A stretch of DNA of 64,000 nt from Lumbricus terrestris (lineage: Eukaryota > Annelida > Clitellata > Crassiclitellata > Lumbricidae). Position numbers and translations under genes: made by a program. This document shows positions 38,670 to 42,003 of this stretch, piece by piece. The first letter of the stretch is position 1; each line of letters starts with the position of its first letter. Location of the stretch: positions 36,144,371 through 36,208,370 of the forward strand of contig OX457037.1 in the NCBI GenBank assembly GCA_949752735.1, read 5' to 3'. The notes beneath the pieces were generated by a model that saw only the letters and a list, made by a program, of their open reading frames with translations, ran no database searches and was not told the DNA's origin.

Positions 38670-40283
38670 CTGCAGTTTATGCCCAGCATCACGACCAATG
38701 GCAAGGAGAGACTCATTAATTACTTAGCCACTGAAATGTTGTTGTGGACACCATAGCCTGCACTGTGCCATGGCTGCTTGAAGTGCTGTCTCCATTTTGT
38801 AAGATTTTAAATGAAACAGCTATTCAGAGTCAATTTTAGGCATACCTAGTATTGGAGTAGAGTCGGTGAGGCCAAAATGAATCCTGGATGGCAATGAGAT
38901 AACTCAAAAAGCATGGTTAACGTACGAAAACAGTAACTTCTGAGGCAACCGAGATATGTCAAATGTCCATTGTGAGAGGGTGTAGTATTGTATTAATGTT
39001 ATGTTAAATAGCTGTTCTACCTGCTGATGGCATTTCCAACCAAGTTCTATATACGAATATCTAACCAAGTTCTAGGCATTTCCAACCGAGTACTAAAGTA
39101 TACTGTCCCTCTAGTAAAGAAAATTGACGAAAGAAAGTTAGACATTTTCAATGTGTGTGTTTTCCAGTGTATGTATTTTATTTTGATATATGTGTTCACA
39201 TGTATATCTTTTATATAATTATGCATTTTTTTGTATATGGTATGTGTATTTGCGTATAATTATGTCTGTATCTATACCCGACTGAATGGACTTCATTCAC
39301 TGGTCATCTTCTTTATCACTCGTCAAGAAAAACCTGAAGACATTTGTTTAAGATCATGGACACCCGCAGAAATGTTTGCAGGAGAGGACAAAACACGATG
39401 GTCATGGTTACATTTTTGTAGAAAGAAGTTGGAGATTAAATGCAGGAAATTAAGAAAATGCATGGGTATTTTTTCATATAGATTTCTTAATGTAAGTTTC
39501 TCCATTTCACTTTTATAATTTTTAATATGATTAGTTTCTTTAGTGCGAAAAACTTGTTAAAAAATCAAAAAGTCGGCTAGTAGTTAAAGAATAGGTTTCC
39601 AAAAGGGCGCAATAAGTCTATAGATTGATTGAATGAATAAATGAATTTTAAAAAATAGGTCTCAGTTTCAAGGGGGCAAGTGCTCCCTCCAGTTAGGCCT
39701 ACTTCTACATTTTAATCTCAATTTTTAAACTTAGAAGGCAACACTCGAAAGTCAGTTAAAGGCACCAGCTTATTCACGAGCACTGCATTGAGTCACATTT
39801 TGTTTAAACACACGTGCAACTAGTATAACAATGATCTTTGAGAAATCTGTTGATCTGTTTTCGTCAGAATGCGGTCAAGCGCAACTGTGGGAGGAGCTTC
39901 TACATGAATTCAACGCAGTCTTCCATTCAACCTACCTTCTGCTCGTTGCCTTCTCTCGTCTCGTCGTCGTTCTCTTTGCCACCATCATCGTCGCCAACAC
40001 CACCGAGAAATTATTTCTCCGTTTCGTCCGAACACAGCGACACTTCCCGAGTCGCTACTCGTACGTGACATCCACGTGGCAGATGTATACGGTCAACAGT
40101 CCAAAAACACGAACAGCGTCGAGCTCCAACACAGTGGTCAGCATTCTGCCTGGCCAGCCAACCGCTAAAACGATACAAACCGTCTACTGCGAAGTGGGTC
40201 AAGCGGAAAGTTCCGTTGACCTACAACGGTCGTCTTTAAAAGCCGAATTTCCTGTGACCCTCTTTTCGGAGACGAAAGTATGA
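4128..40283 (+). CDS. Multi-exon gene for a large Cys-rich five-pass membrane protein, family not recognised (5' end missing)
   Basis: Nine exons join with matching intron phases and no internal stop, giving about 1463 residues up to a TGA at 40281-40283. Layout seen: an N-terminal ectodomain of about 565 residues with a Cys-rich stretch (exons 3-4) and many N-X-S/T sites; membrane segment 1 (near LGITAVIVLCILAVCLIL), a short basic loop, segment 2 (near FIIALYLVFQVVYCLVMTF), a glycosylated loop of about 340 residues, segment 3 (near ALKLIFLALDVVILVF), a basic cytosolic loop of about 160 residues, segment 4 (near SLIVMAVILLIVGLGL), an outer loop with Cys, segment 5 (near STYLLLVAFSRLVVVLFA) and a tail ending ETKV, a class I PDZ ligand form. 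Positive-inside charge supports an outside N terminus and inside C terminus. Prominins and Tweety proteins have the same five-pass order, but I see no sequence match. The first coding exon is upstream or unseen. A receptor or adhesion role is only inference. Confidence 0.82.
4411..4505. repeat. (TGG)n microsatellite
   Basis: More than 25 TGG units directly after the donor of exon 4128; the antisense ORF of poly-Pro or poly-His is an artefact. Confidence 0.95.
4668..5165. mobile_element. Foldback-like element built of GACAAAATGTCG units, 498 bp
   Basis: The left 150 bases are an array of GACAAAATGTCG and GACAATATGTCGCAAG units; the right 80 bases carry the same units inverted. CTCAATGG is repeated at both sides (4660-4667 and 5166-5173), fitting an 8-bp duplication. 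The middle is AT-rich. Each unit is itself nearly palindromic. Confidence 0.75.
5174..6173. other. Intron, little recognised
   Basis: Only a LINE or SINE tail scrap with TTTATATAGCGCCCCTTCGA at 5877-5910 stands out. Confidence 0.6.
6229..6448 (+). CDS. Five-pass membrane protein, exon 2
   Basis: The acceptor AACCAG|AGTG supplies one base to complete the Arg codon from the previous exon, then 73 codons run to ATG|GTGAGC, phase 0. The product includes SLDTCTLEKHEKGICPENV, with three Cys in the exon. A later acceptor (GTCAG at 6237-6241) would break the phase with exon 1, so I chose the first. The exon is GC-richer than its flanks and is followed by a long (TG)n array. Confidence 0.82.
6618..6692. 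repeat. (TG)n microsatellite
   Basis: About 35 TG units, pure in the centre. A short (ACAG)n run lies at 6174-6214. Confidence 0.95.
6890..7080. repeat. (TATG)n microsatellite
   Basis: TATG/CATG tetranucleotides, pure at 6940-6990 and interrupted elsewhere. Confidence 0.9.
7147..7333 (+). repeat. Direct repeat, about 60 bp, two copies 127 bp apart
   Basis: CAAATTACTTACT(T/C)TAATCC and the following 40 bases to TTTGACTTGGAAAA occur at 7149 and 7276 nearly unchanged. Confidence 0.9.
7334..12129. other. Intron, mostly unrecognised
   Basis: AT-rich. It holds a SINE-B tail scrap at 7875-7912, a CT/CC-rich stretch at 8140-8420 and a (CA)n run near 10070. The open frames here have no family likeness and no splice or codon support. 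Confidence 0.6.
12130..12325 (-). pseudogene. LINE 3' end (CR1/L2-like), downstream half, split by the DNA transposon
   Basis: The minus strand reads IPTQILSGSTTVSARFLKTF and on to a stop, then the common tail with GGAGTGCCTCTGA and an (ATTC)n-type end near 12130-12160. The upstream half continues beyond the transposon at 18926-19035. Confidence 0.75.
12812..12874 (+). CDS. Transposase-like gene, exon 1
   Basis: An ATG in the context AAAATGG opens 21 codons, very basic at the start, ending exactly at AAG|GTACGG in phase 0. The short basic leader followed by LPAKFNDFV resembles the start of other transposon proteins. The intron (12875-13443) has a TTTTTATATCAG acceptor. Confidence 0.7.
12812..17625 (+). 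CDS. Transposase-like protein with CGGQN motif (DUF7869-like) and two tandem-repeat regions, two exons
   Basis: Exon 1 (12812-12874) reads MERKRRLRRLPAKFNDFVCA plus K and ends AAG|GTACGG; exon 2 (13444-17625) begins after TATATCAG and stays in frame to TGA, giving 1414 residues. A start inside exon 2 would need a non-ATG codon or the internal ATG at 13510, so the spliced start is better. Residues of about 60-500 are ten copies of a 47-residue unit. The core (about 600-1190) has Cys-rich stretches (CCITSCCKKYC, CRKCDC), then FDLQKQK, a YYCRQLSAYN block, YSDSCGGQNRN and GHSYLPNDADFG with IVEK. These Asp and Glu positions suit an RNase H-like DDE core. The C terminus is four copies of a 36-residue unit and a Lys-rich end. 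DUF7869-type proteins are mostly transposon-derived; transposase function here is inferred from the inverted ends and target duplication. Confidence 0.8.
13444..17625 (+). CDS. Transposase-like gene, exon 2
   Basis: The exon begins GLDSTHAASVSADQ after the TATATCAG acceptor and is open for 1393 codons with no frameshift or stop, so the protein may still be made. It carries both repeat regions and the whole CGGQN core. Confidence 0.85.
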   Translation, partial: GLDSTHAASVSADQASLDTAAIMELLPDVLEGCLDVNAVQSGLEQSTDPAGYFESMSIELVEQSPVDSIIATNPTRVLEGSLVDADQSGLEQSTDPAGYFESMSIELVEQSPVDSIIATNPTRVLEGSLVDADQSGLEQSTDPAGYFESTLIELVEQSPVDSIIATNPTRVLEGSLVDADQSGLEQSTDPAGYFESMSIELVEQSPVDSIIATNPTRVLEGSLVDADQSGLEQSTDPAGYFESMSIELVEQSPVDSIIATNPTRVLEGSLVDADQSGLEQSTDPAGYFESTSIELVEQSPVDSIIATNPTRVLEGSLADADQSGLEQSTDPAGYFESMSIELVEQSPVDSIIATNPTRVLEGSLVDADQSGLEQSTDPAGYFESTSIELVEQSAVDSIIATNPTRVLEGSLVDADQSGLEQSTYPAGYFESMSIELVDQSPVDSIIATNPTRVLEGSLVDADQSGLEQSTDPAGYFETVFIELGGLPLEEPKTTNSVPMLQSATLCAMEYNGNSIFIPVVYDLSSLSYEPLLNDAALMFSPDSSSILSNVLEETPRTDIAADASEPLVDVPERIPSEQPVFRKRPRCEQLWAKNRRKNMRCNGQEYVSQSGKVVPANVFNCCITSCCKKYCFKEITMEERQEIHANFWQLGSHTAQTTYIAGCVEQKAVGSRRNVSHVQNDNVQGTRKRQSFERNFARVYTLATCDRKVKVCKRLFLQTLGVSDGRINRVLLNQRLNGGVPKSDRRGKFEHTHQQLPRNLVSAVKAHICSFPTNMSHYTRSHSTSRLFLSPNLNITRMYHLYKDKCIASNQEHVKESMYRHIFNTQFNLSFHTPRKDTCRKCDCFQITIDSTKDLANKNAVIAEQQLHLRNAECARKALQEDGRSKDNYHAFTFDLQKQKVFSLPNLTTGEAYYCRQLSAYNLGIHSITSGAVTMNTWHEGIASRGPEEVSSCILAYCEQLAKSGVKTITAYSDSCGGQNRNYKVALMWVYICQKFKFEEINHKFLVSGHSYLPNDADFGIVEKTLRKATHIYTFDEWCEKIEIACKKNPYNIVKMTGEKFFSIQKLSEALIVRKASDDGDKVKWLSIQWLMVKASEPTKLFYKYSVQEDAEFSSISLTRRGNITDVAALTLQPLYCSPRALSTEKVADIKKLFKYVPPVHHSFFEAILDAVPPTSQQHYYEDELLCESEISDDEKDESPQLQKPHRKSRLQKSCTKSLTSNESTENKKRKNSDRKSDTQQEPSGYSTRSGYNKSADRNPDHTVASVSGQNKSYTQQELPGYSTRSGYNKSAGRNPDHTVASVSGQNKSYTQQELPGYSTRSGYNKSAGRNPDHTVASVSGQNKSYTQQELPGYSTRSGYNKSAGRNPDHTVASVSGQKKKNATASVKRTRKQ
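13561..14875 (+). repeat. Coding tandem repeat, 141 bp (47 residues), about ten copies
   Basis: The motif QSGLEQSTDPAGYFES recurs at 13561, 13702, 13843 and every 141 bases to 14830. Copies differ by only a few bases (for example TCGCCA or TCCCCA, ATGTCG or ACGTCG), so the array expanded or was homogenised recently. The unit is acidic and polar with no Cys. Confidence 0.95.
17155..17577 (+). repeat. Coding tandem repeat, 108 bp (36 residues), four copies
   Basis: Units start with TQQE(P/L)PGYSTRSGYNKSA at a 108-base spacing (17158, 17266, 17374, 17482). The last three are nearly identical. The antisense strand is also open through this array, which is a by-product of the repeat. Confidence 0.95.
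18360..18520 (+). pseudogene. LINE 3' relic inside the DNA transposon
   Basis: The stretch reads LSLFMKNLKTYLFK, the usual end of a CR1/L2-type reverse transcriptase, followed by a GGCGCTTTATCAATGAATT tail and an (AAT)n-like end. A related end is seen at 39290. It is short and degenerate. Confidence 0.5.
18926..19035 (-). pseudogene. LINE 3' end (CR1/L2-like), upstream half, split by the DNA transposon
   Basis: The minus strand reads LTSVGPLLWNGLPTII, the WN-GLP motif typical of the last part of CR1/L2 reverse transcriptases, and stops exactly at the transposon border, continuing in frame at 12325. Confidence 0.75.
19085..19235 (-). mobile_element. tRNA-derived SINE (family A), head missing
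   Basis: TATAGCGCCCCTTCAAGCTC to GGCGACTTGAGG, ending before the B box. It directly follows the split LINE. Confidence 0.8.
19258..19300. repeat. (AT)n microsatellite
   Basis: About 20 AT units after a truncated SINE. Other simple tracts: (CA)n at 10068-10125 and 43413-43432, C-rich at 20467-20510, (AT)n at 21610-21636, (AAT)n at 35196-35238, (ATT)n at 38634-38668 and 52583-52620. Confidence 0.9.
19690..20250. repeat. (GATT)n microsatellite, about 560 bp
   Basis: Nearly pure GATT/GATG tetranucleotides broken by GCACAGCCATT blocks at 19736, 19796, 19956 and 20103. It ends about 20 bases before the acceptor of exon 20269. Confidence 0.95.
20269..20458 (+). CDS. Five-pass membrane protein, exon 3 (Cys-rich)
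   Basis: The acceptor GTGTTCAG|GGTG starts in phase 0 and the donor AATG|GTGAGT leaves one base. A donor seven bases earlier (CAG|GTGAAT) would put the next exon out of frame. The 63 codons hold six Cys (for example KCLQIDQCQ). The exon follows a (GATT)n array of about 570 bp whose last repeat ends about 20 bases before the acceptor, and a C-rich microsatellite follows the donor. Confidence 0.85.
21395..21592 (+). pseudogene. LINE 3' end (CR1/L2-like)
   Basis: WNGLPFELRLHPGTLTRIL is readable, then the tail GTCGGGAGCGCCTCTGAGTA, GAAGAAGCGCTATATAAATG and (GAAT)n. The same tail is on the SINEs. Confidence 0.82.
21637..22009. mobile_element. Non-autonomous hAT element, 373 bp
   Basis: The ends CAGTGGTTCCCAACC and GGTTGGGAACCGCTG are inverted repeats, extended by GAGGGCCAC and GCGGGCCAC. 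ATATATAT flanks both sides, consistent with an 8-bp duplication in an (AT)n tract. It ends 52 bases before exon 4 of the five-pass gene. Confidence 0.88.
22062..22166 (+). CDS. Five-pass membrane protein, exon 4 (Cys-rich)
   Basis: The acceptor TCTTCTAG|AT takes the single G left by exon 3 to make Asp, and the donor GCG|GTAAGT leaves one base. It encodes DVFEQRCCQIDCYNLTECK and continues through KCDHVPVEC, seven Cys in 35 residues plus an NLT glycosylation site. The density of Cys suggests a disulfide-bonded ectodomain module. Confidence 0.85.
22778..23754. mobile_element. Non-autonomous hAT element, 977 bp
   Basis: The ends CAGTGGTTCTCAAAG and CTTTGAGAACCACTG (with one mismatch) form inverted repeats continuing into GGTCCGCGGACC-type sequence, and ATTTATAC is duplicated on both sides (22770-22777 and 23755-23762). 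The inside is AT-rich with no long ORF. Confidence 0.9.
23880..24066 (-). pseudogene. LINE 3' end (CR1/L2-like)
   Basis: Reverse copy: (ATTC)n, TTTATATGGTGCCTTTTCAA, then coding remains LNGLPHELRLHPGALTETL on the minus strand. The same family as the copy at 21395. Confidence 0.8.
24066..24271. other. Intron end before exon 24272
   Basis: Nothing recognised between the LINE relic and the acceptor. Confidence 0.6.
24272..24883 (+). CDS. Five-pass membrane protein, exon 5, ending at a GC donor
   Basis: The acceptor GCATTAG|GT completes a Gly codon with the base left by exon 4. The 203 codons are strongly GC-rich against the flanks and carry N-X-S/T sites (NFT, NTS, NRT, NWS). The only phase-correct 3' junction is CAG|GCAAGA at 24881-24889, a classical GC-AG donor, which leaves one G to pair with GT at 32795 as Gly. 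A GT donor in the right phase is not visible nearby. Confidence 0.85.
25013..25165. mobile_element. Small G-rich element with ATTACGTAATGCT ends
   Basis: ATTACGTAATGCT at 25016 and AGCATTACGTAA at 25144 are inverted. Between them the unit GCTCGAGGGTGGGTGGGTGG with TCATTGAAAACGTT occurs twice and a third time in part. The form fits a miniature DNA transposon; no clear target duplication is seen. Confidence 0.5.
25310..25422 (+). mobile_element. tRNA-derived SINE (family A), 5' part, cut by the Copia element
   Basis: TTGAGCTAGTTGTTTCACTT to CTTGTAAGGGCGCTG. The tail continues at 30073 with CGCTG and AGAAATAAATAC, so the Copia element landed in it. Confidence 0.82.
25423..25610 (-). repeat. Copia 3' LTR
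   Basis: 188 bp, starts TGTTGGAATGCAGAGC and ends TTATTCCAACA on the plus strand, with CGCTG before it and the purine tract just after it. It matches the LTR at 29885 at every base I compared. Confidence 0.95.
25648..29751 (-). CDS. Copia Gag-Pol polyprotein, intact
   Basis: 1367 residues starting MAALEELQQQ. Seen in order: Gag of about 230 residues (UBN2-like), a CCHC knuckle CFECNRFGHIRSQC (about 251-264), aspartic protease WYLDSGATVHLT (about 303-314), integrase zinc motif with HRRLGHLN and CEVCVKGKQH, integrase core with HSDICGP, RTDNGTEY and NGVAERLNRT, reverse transcriptase with KARLVAKG, TTAFLH and YVDDLL, and RNase H ending near ADCLTKGL. The order protease-integrase-RT-RNase H defines Ty1/copia. 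Length is normal for the family and there are no stops, so the element may be autonomous. A single frame for Gag and Pol is usual in copia; how Gag excess is made (splicing in Drosophila copia) is not visible. Confidence 0.97.
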   Translation of the reverse strand: MAALEELQQQVLRIQEKISTGTGNVATTVTTNSVGGLPEAKHLDGKNYGDWKFWMQNFLIDAGLWRCVSPKEGQTVDPDLDLRALAKINLSLKPCSARVTKKCQTAKAAWDALRGEYESTALVRLIGLYSSLFKTNFENFPSMQQYVDHILSIAEQLESIGQPFQDNVVGGIILGGLPDQYRPLILGIQGSKQDTTVEFVKSLLLQDSVKELGASTTSVATHSAFSMGRSQMSRSHKGMSQMKSKPKGPRCFECNRFGHIRSQCEKVKVKPHKNSANANFGAVSAQTNFSVSSVQPTSMNDDWYLDSGATVHLTSRLDLLKNFSSDSSQEVGIANGTKLKSTGMGTLSIPLSTKNTMEISDVVHVPDLAINLLAVNRIAQEGKTVLFDKKGCRIVNQQVKVNPKSVIGTATEVNGLYRLNCKQSRMFAALSTNSVNLWHRRLGHLNRPSMRLLRSTMSTGVQSEGTADIPCEVCVKGKQHRKPFKKTGAKRAKHVLGLVHSDICGPMHVSSVGGARYFLTLIDDFTRHSVVYFLKSKTEVLEKFKEYKSLVENQTGKRIKTLRTDNGTEYVNENFLSFLRRCGIRHETTIPYTPQQNGVAERLNRTLVERARTMILESGVSTDFWAEAVNTANYLKNRSPTKVLPNMTPQEAWTGEKPDLSHLRVFGCKALVKIPDNNRKKWDSKSKEYIFVGYCEESKGYRMLHPVTKKFTRSRDVVFFESQFPVRHSSSDDPFPDVADDNSSQIVTSDIHNQQQFQNTQTHVEVGESDGSKEFGGSKINLTDDSNTGSEINSVEEESDGSNISVVNKDITDDGEVIRDTFERSKRTRIPNKQIFNENFVVHQATLCKSTDPATVEEALTSQYAEEWKRAMEEEIQAHVENQTWTLSDVPTGRKAIKCKWVFKTKLKSDGTVERYKARLVAKGCSQKPGIDYEETYSPVVRYTSIRLLMALAAKYDLDIDQMDVTTAFLHPELEEEIYMELPGGFRLNGKTCRLKKSIYGLKQASRAWNKKLDKLLKELGFVQSNFDTCIYYRCENGKILIIAVYVDDLLILSNNKEEKQNLKADLMKRLKMKDLGEAHYCVGIHIQRDRDTGTISLDQEKYIEQVLNRFNMTECNGVSTPLDPNQDLFGEEFLPNSQQQEEEMRNIPFQEAVGSLMYAAQATRPDIAFAVGVMSRFNNNYGKTHWVAVKRIFRYLRQTASTKLVYRRTNEDLIGFCDSDWGGDKRDLKSTTGYTFVLSGAAISWNSKKQPTVAKSTTEAEYMALSMAATEAIWLKGLHKELVPQASDVVEIFCDNKGAIDLARNPGYRPKTKHIAVQHHFIRDRIAIGDILVKQIETTNMVADCLTKGLCKDLHNKCISGMGLEK
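29871..29884 (-). promoter_or_regulatory. Copia primer-binding site (initiator tRNA-Met anticodon arm)
   Basis: Directly inside the 5' LTR the minus strand reads GGTTATGGGCCCAG. It is complementary to the CUGGGCCCAUAACC of metazoan initiator tRNA-Met, an internal site as used by Drosophila copia with a cleaved tRNA half. Confidence 0.85.
29885..30072 (-). repeat. Copia 5' LTR
   Basis: 188 bp, same sequence as the other LTR; the primer-binding site lies immediately inward (29871-29884) and CGCTG follows at 30073. As the 5' LTR of a minus-strand element it would carry the promoter. Confidence 0.95.
30073..30105 (+). mobile_element. tRNA-derived SINE (family A), tail remnant after the Copia element
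   Basis: CGCTGTAACAAATGTGAGAA then AATAAATA, the expected end of the SINE begun at 25310. Confidence 0.7.
30400..31684. mobile_element. hAT element, internally deleted, with transposase relics
   Basis: The ends are CAGGGGTTCTCAACC and GGTTGAGAACCTCTG, with a perfect 8-bp duplication ATGTATAC at 30392-30399 and 31685-31692. Inside, on the plus strand, are MEKFIVRKRKF (near 30876), typical of ZBED/hAT transposase starts, and a piece with LVSFHSSYLSEQGFSQM and NKLVGGALSACLRIAL (31140-31310), the hAT C-terminal dimerisation region. The middle of the transposase is gone, so it is a deletion derivative. A perfect 53-bp palindrome lies at the deletion region. Confidence 0.9.
31009..31061. repeat. 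Perfect 53-bp palindrome inside the hAT element
   Basis: A 26-base arm (AATATGATTCCAGATTGAAG and six more) is followed by one base and its exact complement. It lies where the transposase middle is missing. Confidence 0.95.
31685..31865 (+). repeat. Minisatellite GATTAGTAATATTGTGATTA, about 30 bp
   Basis: Units with ATGTATACCATGATTAGTAA repeat here and also at 30352-30399, so the hAT element at 30400 landed inside this array. Confidence 0.85.
31915..32112 (-). pseudogene. LINE 3' end (CR1/L2-like), second subtype
   Basis: The minus strand reads IGPALWNQLPHSTHFSL and NTFFSLGLMHWERL, then the TGGGAGCGCCTCTGA tail and TATATAAATTTATAAATAC. It is the closest relative in the window of the LINE split by the DNA transposon. 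Confidence 0.75.
32140..32330 (-). pseudogene. LINE 3' end (CR1/L2-like)
   Basis: (ATTC)n, TTTATATAGCGCTTCTTCAA, AGCACTCCCGACTCTAGCAC, then decayed coding sequence. A shorter piece of the same kind lies at 34030-34150 and another at 54365-54500 inside a kinase intron. Confidence 0.75.
32331..32621. other. Intron, nothing recognised
   Basis: No repeat or coding signal was seen. The same holds for 34256-35190, 35790-36075, 37716-38335, 38669-39289 and 39646-39867. Confidence 0.6.
32622..32745. repeat. (GATT)n microsatellite
   Basis: Short GATT runs on both sides of the copied exon fragment, just before the exon 32795 acceptor. Confidence 0.85.
32667..32703 (+). pseudogene. Intronic fragment copied from exon 6 of the five-pass gene
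   Basis: TTTAACATCACGTTCAACAT and CCCCAATTGG match 32899-32929 of the exon (TTCAACATCACGTTCAACAT, CCCCAACTGG) with few changes. It sits in (GATT)n DNA 90 bases before the acceptor. Confidence 0.8.
32795..33986 (+). CDS. Five-pass membrane protein, exon 6 (membrane segments 1 and 2)
   Basis: The acceptor is TTGTAG|GT and the donor AAAG|GTATAT, with two bases left over. The 396 codons contain the juxtamembrane ectodomain, membrane segment 1 (about 33097-33168), a loop of about 45 residues with Arg and Lys (inside), segment 2 (about 33300-33390) and about 200 residues of the large outer loop with NLT, NES, NGS and NKT sites and helical, heptad-like stretches. A diverged copy of part of this exon sits in the intron at 32667-32703. 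Confidence 0.9.
34140..34255 (+). repeat. Tandem repeat, about 45 bp, three copies
   Basis: GTTGAATATCTCTATTTTTT followed by AAATTTATCAT(C)ATTATT, three times. Confidence 0.85.
35364..35627 (+). pseudogene. Retroelement-derived C-terminal ORF, 87 residues
   Basis: MAATKKTTKYVEIPTTHDFI continues through VAVETLDPINAQGREFLSEL and LFQRLSIYTQKFNAVAFRGT to a stop. The HDFIPVAVET...FL-ELGR...QRLS...FNAV-FRGT pattern is common at the end of non-LTR element proteins near RT genes. It is followed by an AATAAAATAATAATAATAGT tail, so it is likely a 5'-truncated insertion. Confidence 0.6.
36076..37304 (+). CDS. Five-pass membrane protein, exon 7 (membrane segments 3 and 4)
   Basis: The acceptor ATTTCAG|A completes an Arg codon with AG from exon 6; the donor is GCAG|GTAACA, one base left over. 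About 409 codons: the end of the outer loop, an acidic stretch, membrane segment 3 (about 36473-36555), a cytosolic loop rich in Ser, Asn, Lys and Arg (KRKQNFVFFKKP), segment 4 (about 37040-37096) and an outer segment with NTT. An in-frame ATG at 36188 is internal, not a start, because the frame is open to the acceptor and fits the previous exon. Confidence 0.9.
37490..37715 (+). mobile_element. tRNA-derived SINE (family A), full length
   Basis: The head has an A box (GGTGTAGTTGTGG) and an exact B box GGTTCGAATCC at 37547. The body TCACTCGCAATTGCTTGGGC and the tail TCGGGAGCGCCTCTGAGTAG end in AAATAAATAAAG. The tail is shared with the LINEs in this window. Confidence 0.9.
38336..38485 (+). CDS. 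Five-pass membrane protein, exon 8
   Basis: The acceptor TTCTACAG|GG completes a Gly codon and the donor TCAG|GTAATA leaves one base; 49 full codons lie between. The peptide is polar and acidic (DNLAELNATDDDLQHL) with one N-X-T site and one Cys, as expected for the outer loop between membrane segments 4 and 5. Confidence 0.8.
38507..38668 (+). mobile_element. tRNA-derived SINE (family B), 5'-truncated
   Basis: TTTGTAATTACAAAGCTGTC to TCTTGCAGGCGTTTAATTAG and an (ATT)n end match the body of the copy at 48598. A further tail scrap with GCAGGCGTTTAATTAAAGAA lies at 7875-7912. Confidence 0.82.
39290..39640 (+). pseudogene. LINE 3' relic
   Basis: TTTATCACTCGTCAAGAAAA and ACCTGAAGACATTTGTTTAA resemble the LKTYLF end at 18390; a tail with GGGCGCAATAAGT and GAATGAATAAATG lies at 39605-39645. 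Confidence 0.45.
39868..40283 (+). CDS. Five-pass membrane protein, terminal exon (membrane segment 5, PDZ ligand)
   Basis: The acceptor TTCGTCAG|AA completes a Glu codon with the base left by exon 8. The 138 codons include membrane segment 5 (about 39927-39995), a basic inner flank (FLRFVRTQRHFPSRYSY), a Ser/Thr-rich tail and the C terminus ETKV before TGA. The last residues match the class I PDZ-ligand form S/T-X-hydrophobic. No AATAAA is evident in the few hundred bases after the stop. Confidence 0.85.
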
Positions 40284-41811
40284 TCGAAGGCGCTGTTAAT
40301 GTACAAAAACCGTGCGTGCTGAAGCGAAGATATCAAATGGCCAAAGTACTGTAGCTTTAGACGAGCATCTGGATGAAATGGATTAAATGAAAAAGTGAAA
40401 TCCACGGGTAGCTGGAAATCCTGCAGACAATTGGTCTTCGAAGATTGAGCCAAATGTGTAGAAGCTGGTAATTTGGTATAGGCTACTCTGTAAGAAAAAT
40501 GCACTGTCTTCAAAGCATCATTGCTGATTGTAAAGTAATATGTTTTATTTTCGGCATAACAGCAACCACTTTTATAGCAAGAGCAGAATTTTTTTTAAAG
40601 ATCTCGGCTGTGCATGGTGGAAACCGAACCATATAGCTAGCGTGGCTTTAAAAGAGTACACCGATCATGCAGTCAGTGGGGAGCTTCGATAAGCTGAGGC
40701 TAAGGCGTCACTGAGACTTTATACCCATAGACCATGGTTGCTTAAGGGACTGCTTATAATCTTATCTAACTTGTTGATTGATTATGATGATCCAGTAGGC
40801 AATCTTGATACATGTCCAGTAACAAGTGGTGGGTGTGCTCAGTGTGCTGCTGGGGAAAAGTGTGCGCGGTTGTTAACTTTGTTTTTCACAAATGCTGGAC
40901 TTTGCGCAATATCTATTACTCAGTCACTGTTTTACAAGTGTCAGGTATCCCGGCAAGTGTAATACAATGCAAAGTCGTCGTCGCTCAAGTGTATCTGTTT
41001 TGTTAGCAAGTATCATCTGGTACAATACCATGGCCTCTTAGAAATACTCTACAGTTGCCATTGTGGTGTAAAGATAAAGCACATCGACGTATTGGAAGAA
41101 AAAAGGGGATTGTTCGAATTGCACCACTGCAAATCTTCTGTGCTCATAATAACATTAATTACATCAGTTTATAAATTATGGCATTTGTCAACATTGTTAT
41201 TGTTAATAGAAACATTGGAATTTCAGCTTGAGCCCAATTCATAGCACTGCAGCTAACTCACTGGCAGACTGACCATTTTGCCCATGTGTCACGGCACAGT
41301 TTCAATGCACGGGACTCCCTGGGCAAAAAAGAATTAATTACAATACACAAATATTGTAAAATTTACAAGGGCAATGATGTTGCCACAATCGATTGTTGCT
41401 ATCTGAATGAATATTTCTATTGGATTGCATGTACACAAATAATACTCTTTAATATTTAGCCTCATCCTGTAACAGATTTTCTGGGTCAATTAATAATAGA
41501 TGTAAGCACGAGAGTTGTAGTGAATTTCATATTGTCAATATAATTTATTTTAATTTTTCCAGGATATGCCTAAAATAAACTAGTATGTCTAATGCTTAAT
41601 TTTTTAGGCCTTTGGCGTCTTACTCGAATTAAATAACAAGGCCCCTAAAATGGTCCCAGTCCAACTCTGAACTAACTTTTACTTGCGATCAGTGGCAAGC
41701 TGTGTAAACCCATTTGCCTTGCCATGTGTGGTTCTGCTGCCACTTCTAGTTTTGATTTGCAGTCGTCTACTACTGGGATTGCTGTTTTACATAACTTCCT
41801 ACATACTAACC
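40284..41811. other. Region after the five-pass gene stop, nothing recognised
   Basis: It should include the 3' UTR. A canonical AATAAA was not found close to the stop. 40290-40380 and 38905-38990 share loosely similar pieces (GTACAAAAACCG and GTACGAAAACAG, AGATATCAAATG and AGATATGTCAAATG), perhaps an old repeat. Confidence 0.6.
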
Positions 41812-42003
41812 GTGAGGGCTTGGTGGTGTAGTGGTGGGTTAAGTACCTTGGAACCAGAGAGTTCCAGGTTCAAATCCACCTGAAGTCCTTCACTTGCTAT
41901 TGCTTCGGCATGAAACTACGATGCAGTGTCCAACTGTAGTTGAGAGCGCTCCGAGTAGAGAACTTGAAGGGGGTGCTATAGCAACTGCTAGAAATAAAAT
42001 AAA
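41812..42003 (+). mobile_element. tRNA-derived SINE (family A)
   Basis: Head GGTGGTGTAGTGGTGGG, B box GGTTCAAATCC, then TCCTTCACTTGC and GAGAGCGCTCCGAGTAGAG, ending AAATAAAATAAA. Slightly shorter body than the copy at 37490. Confidence 0.88.
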
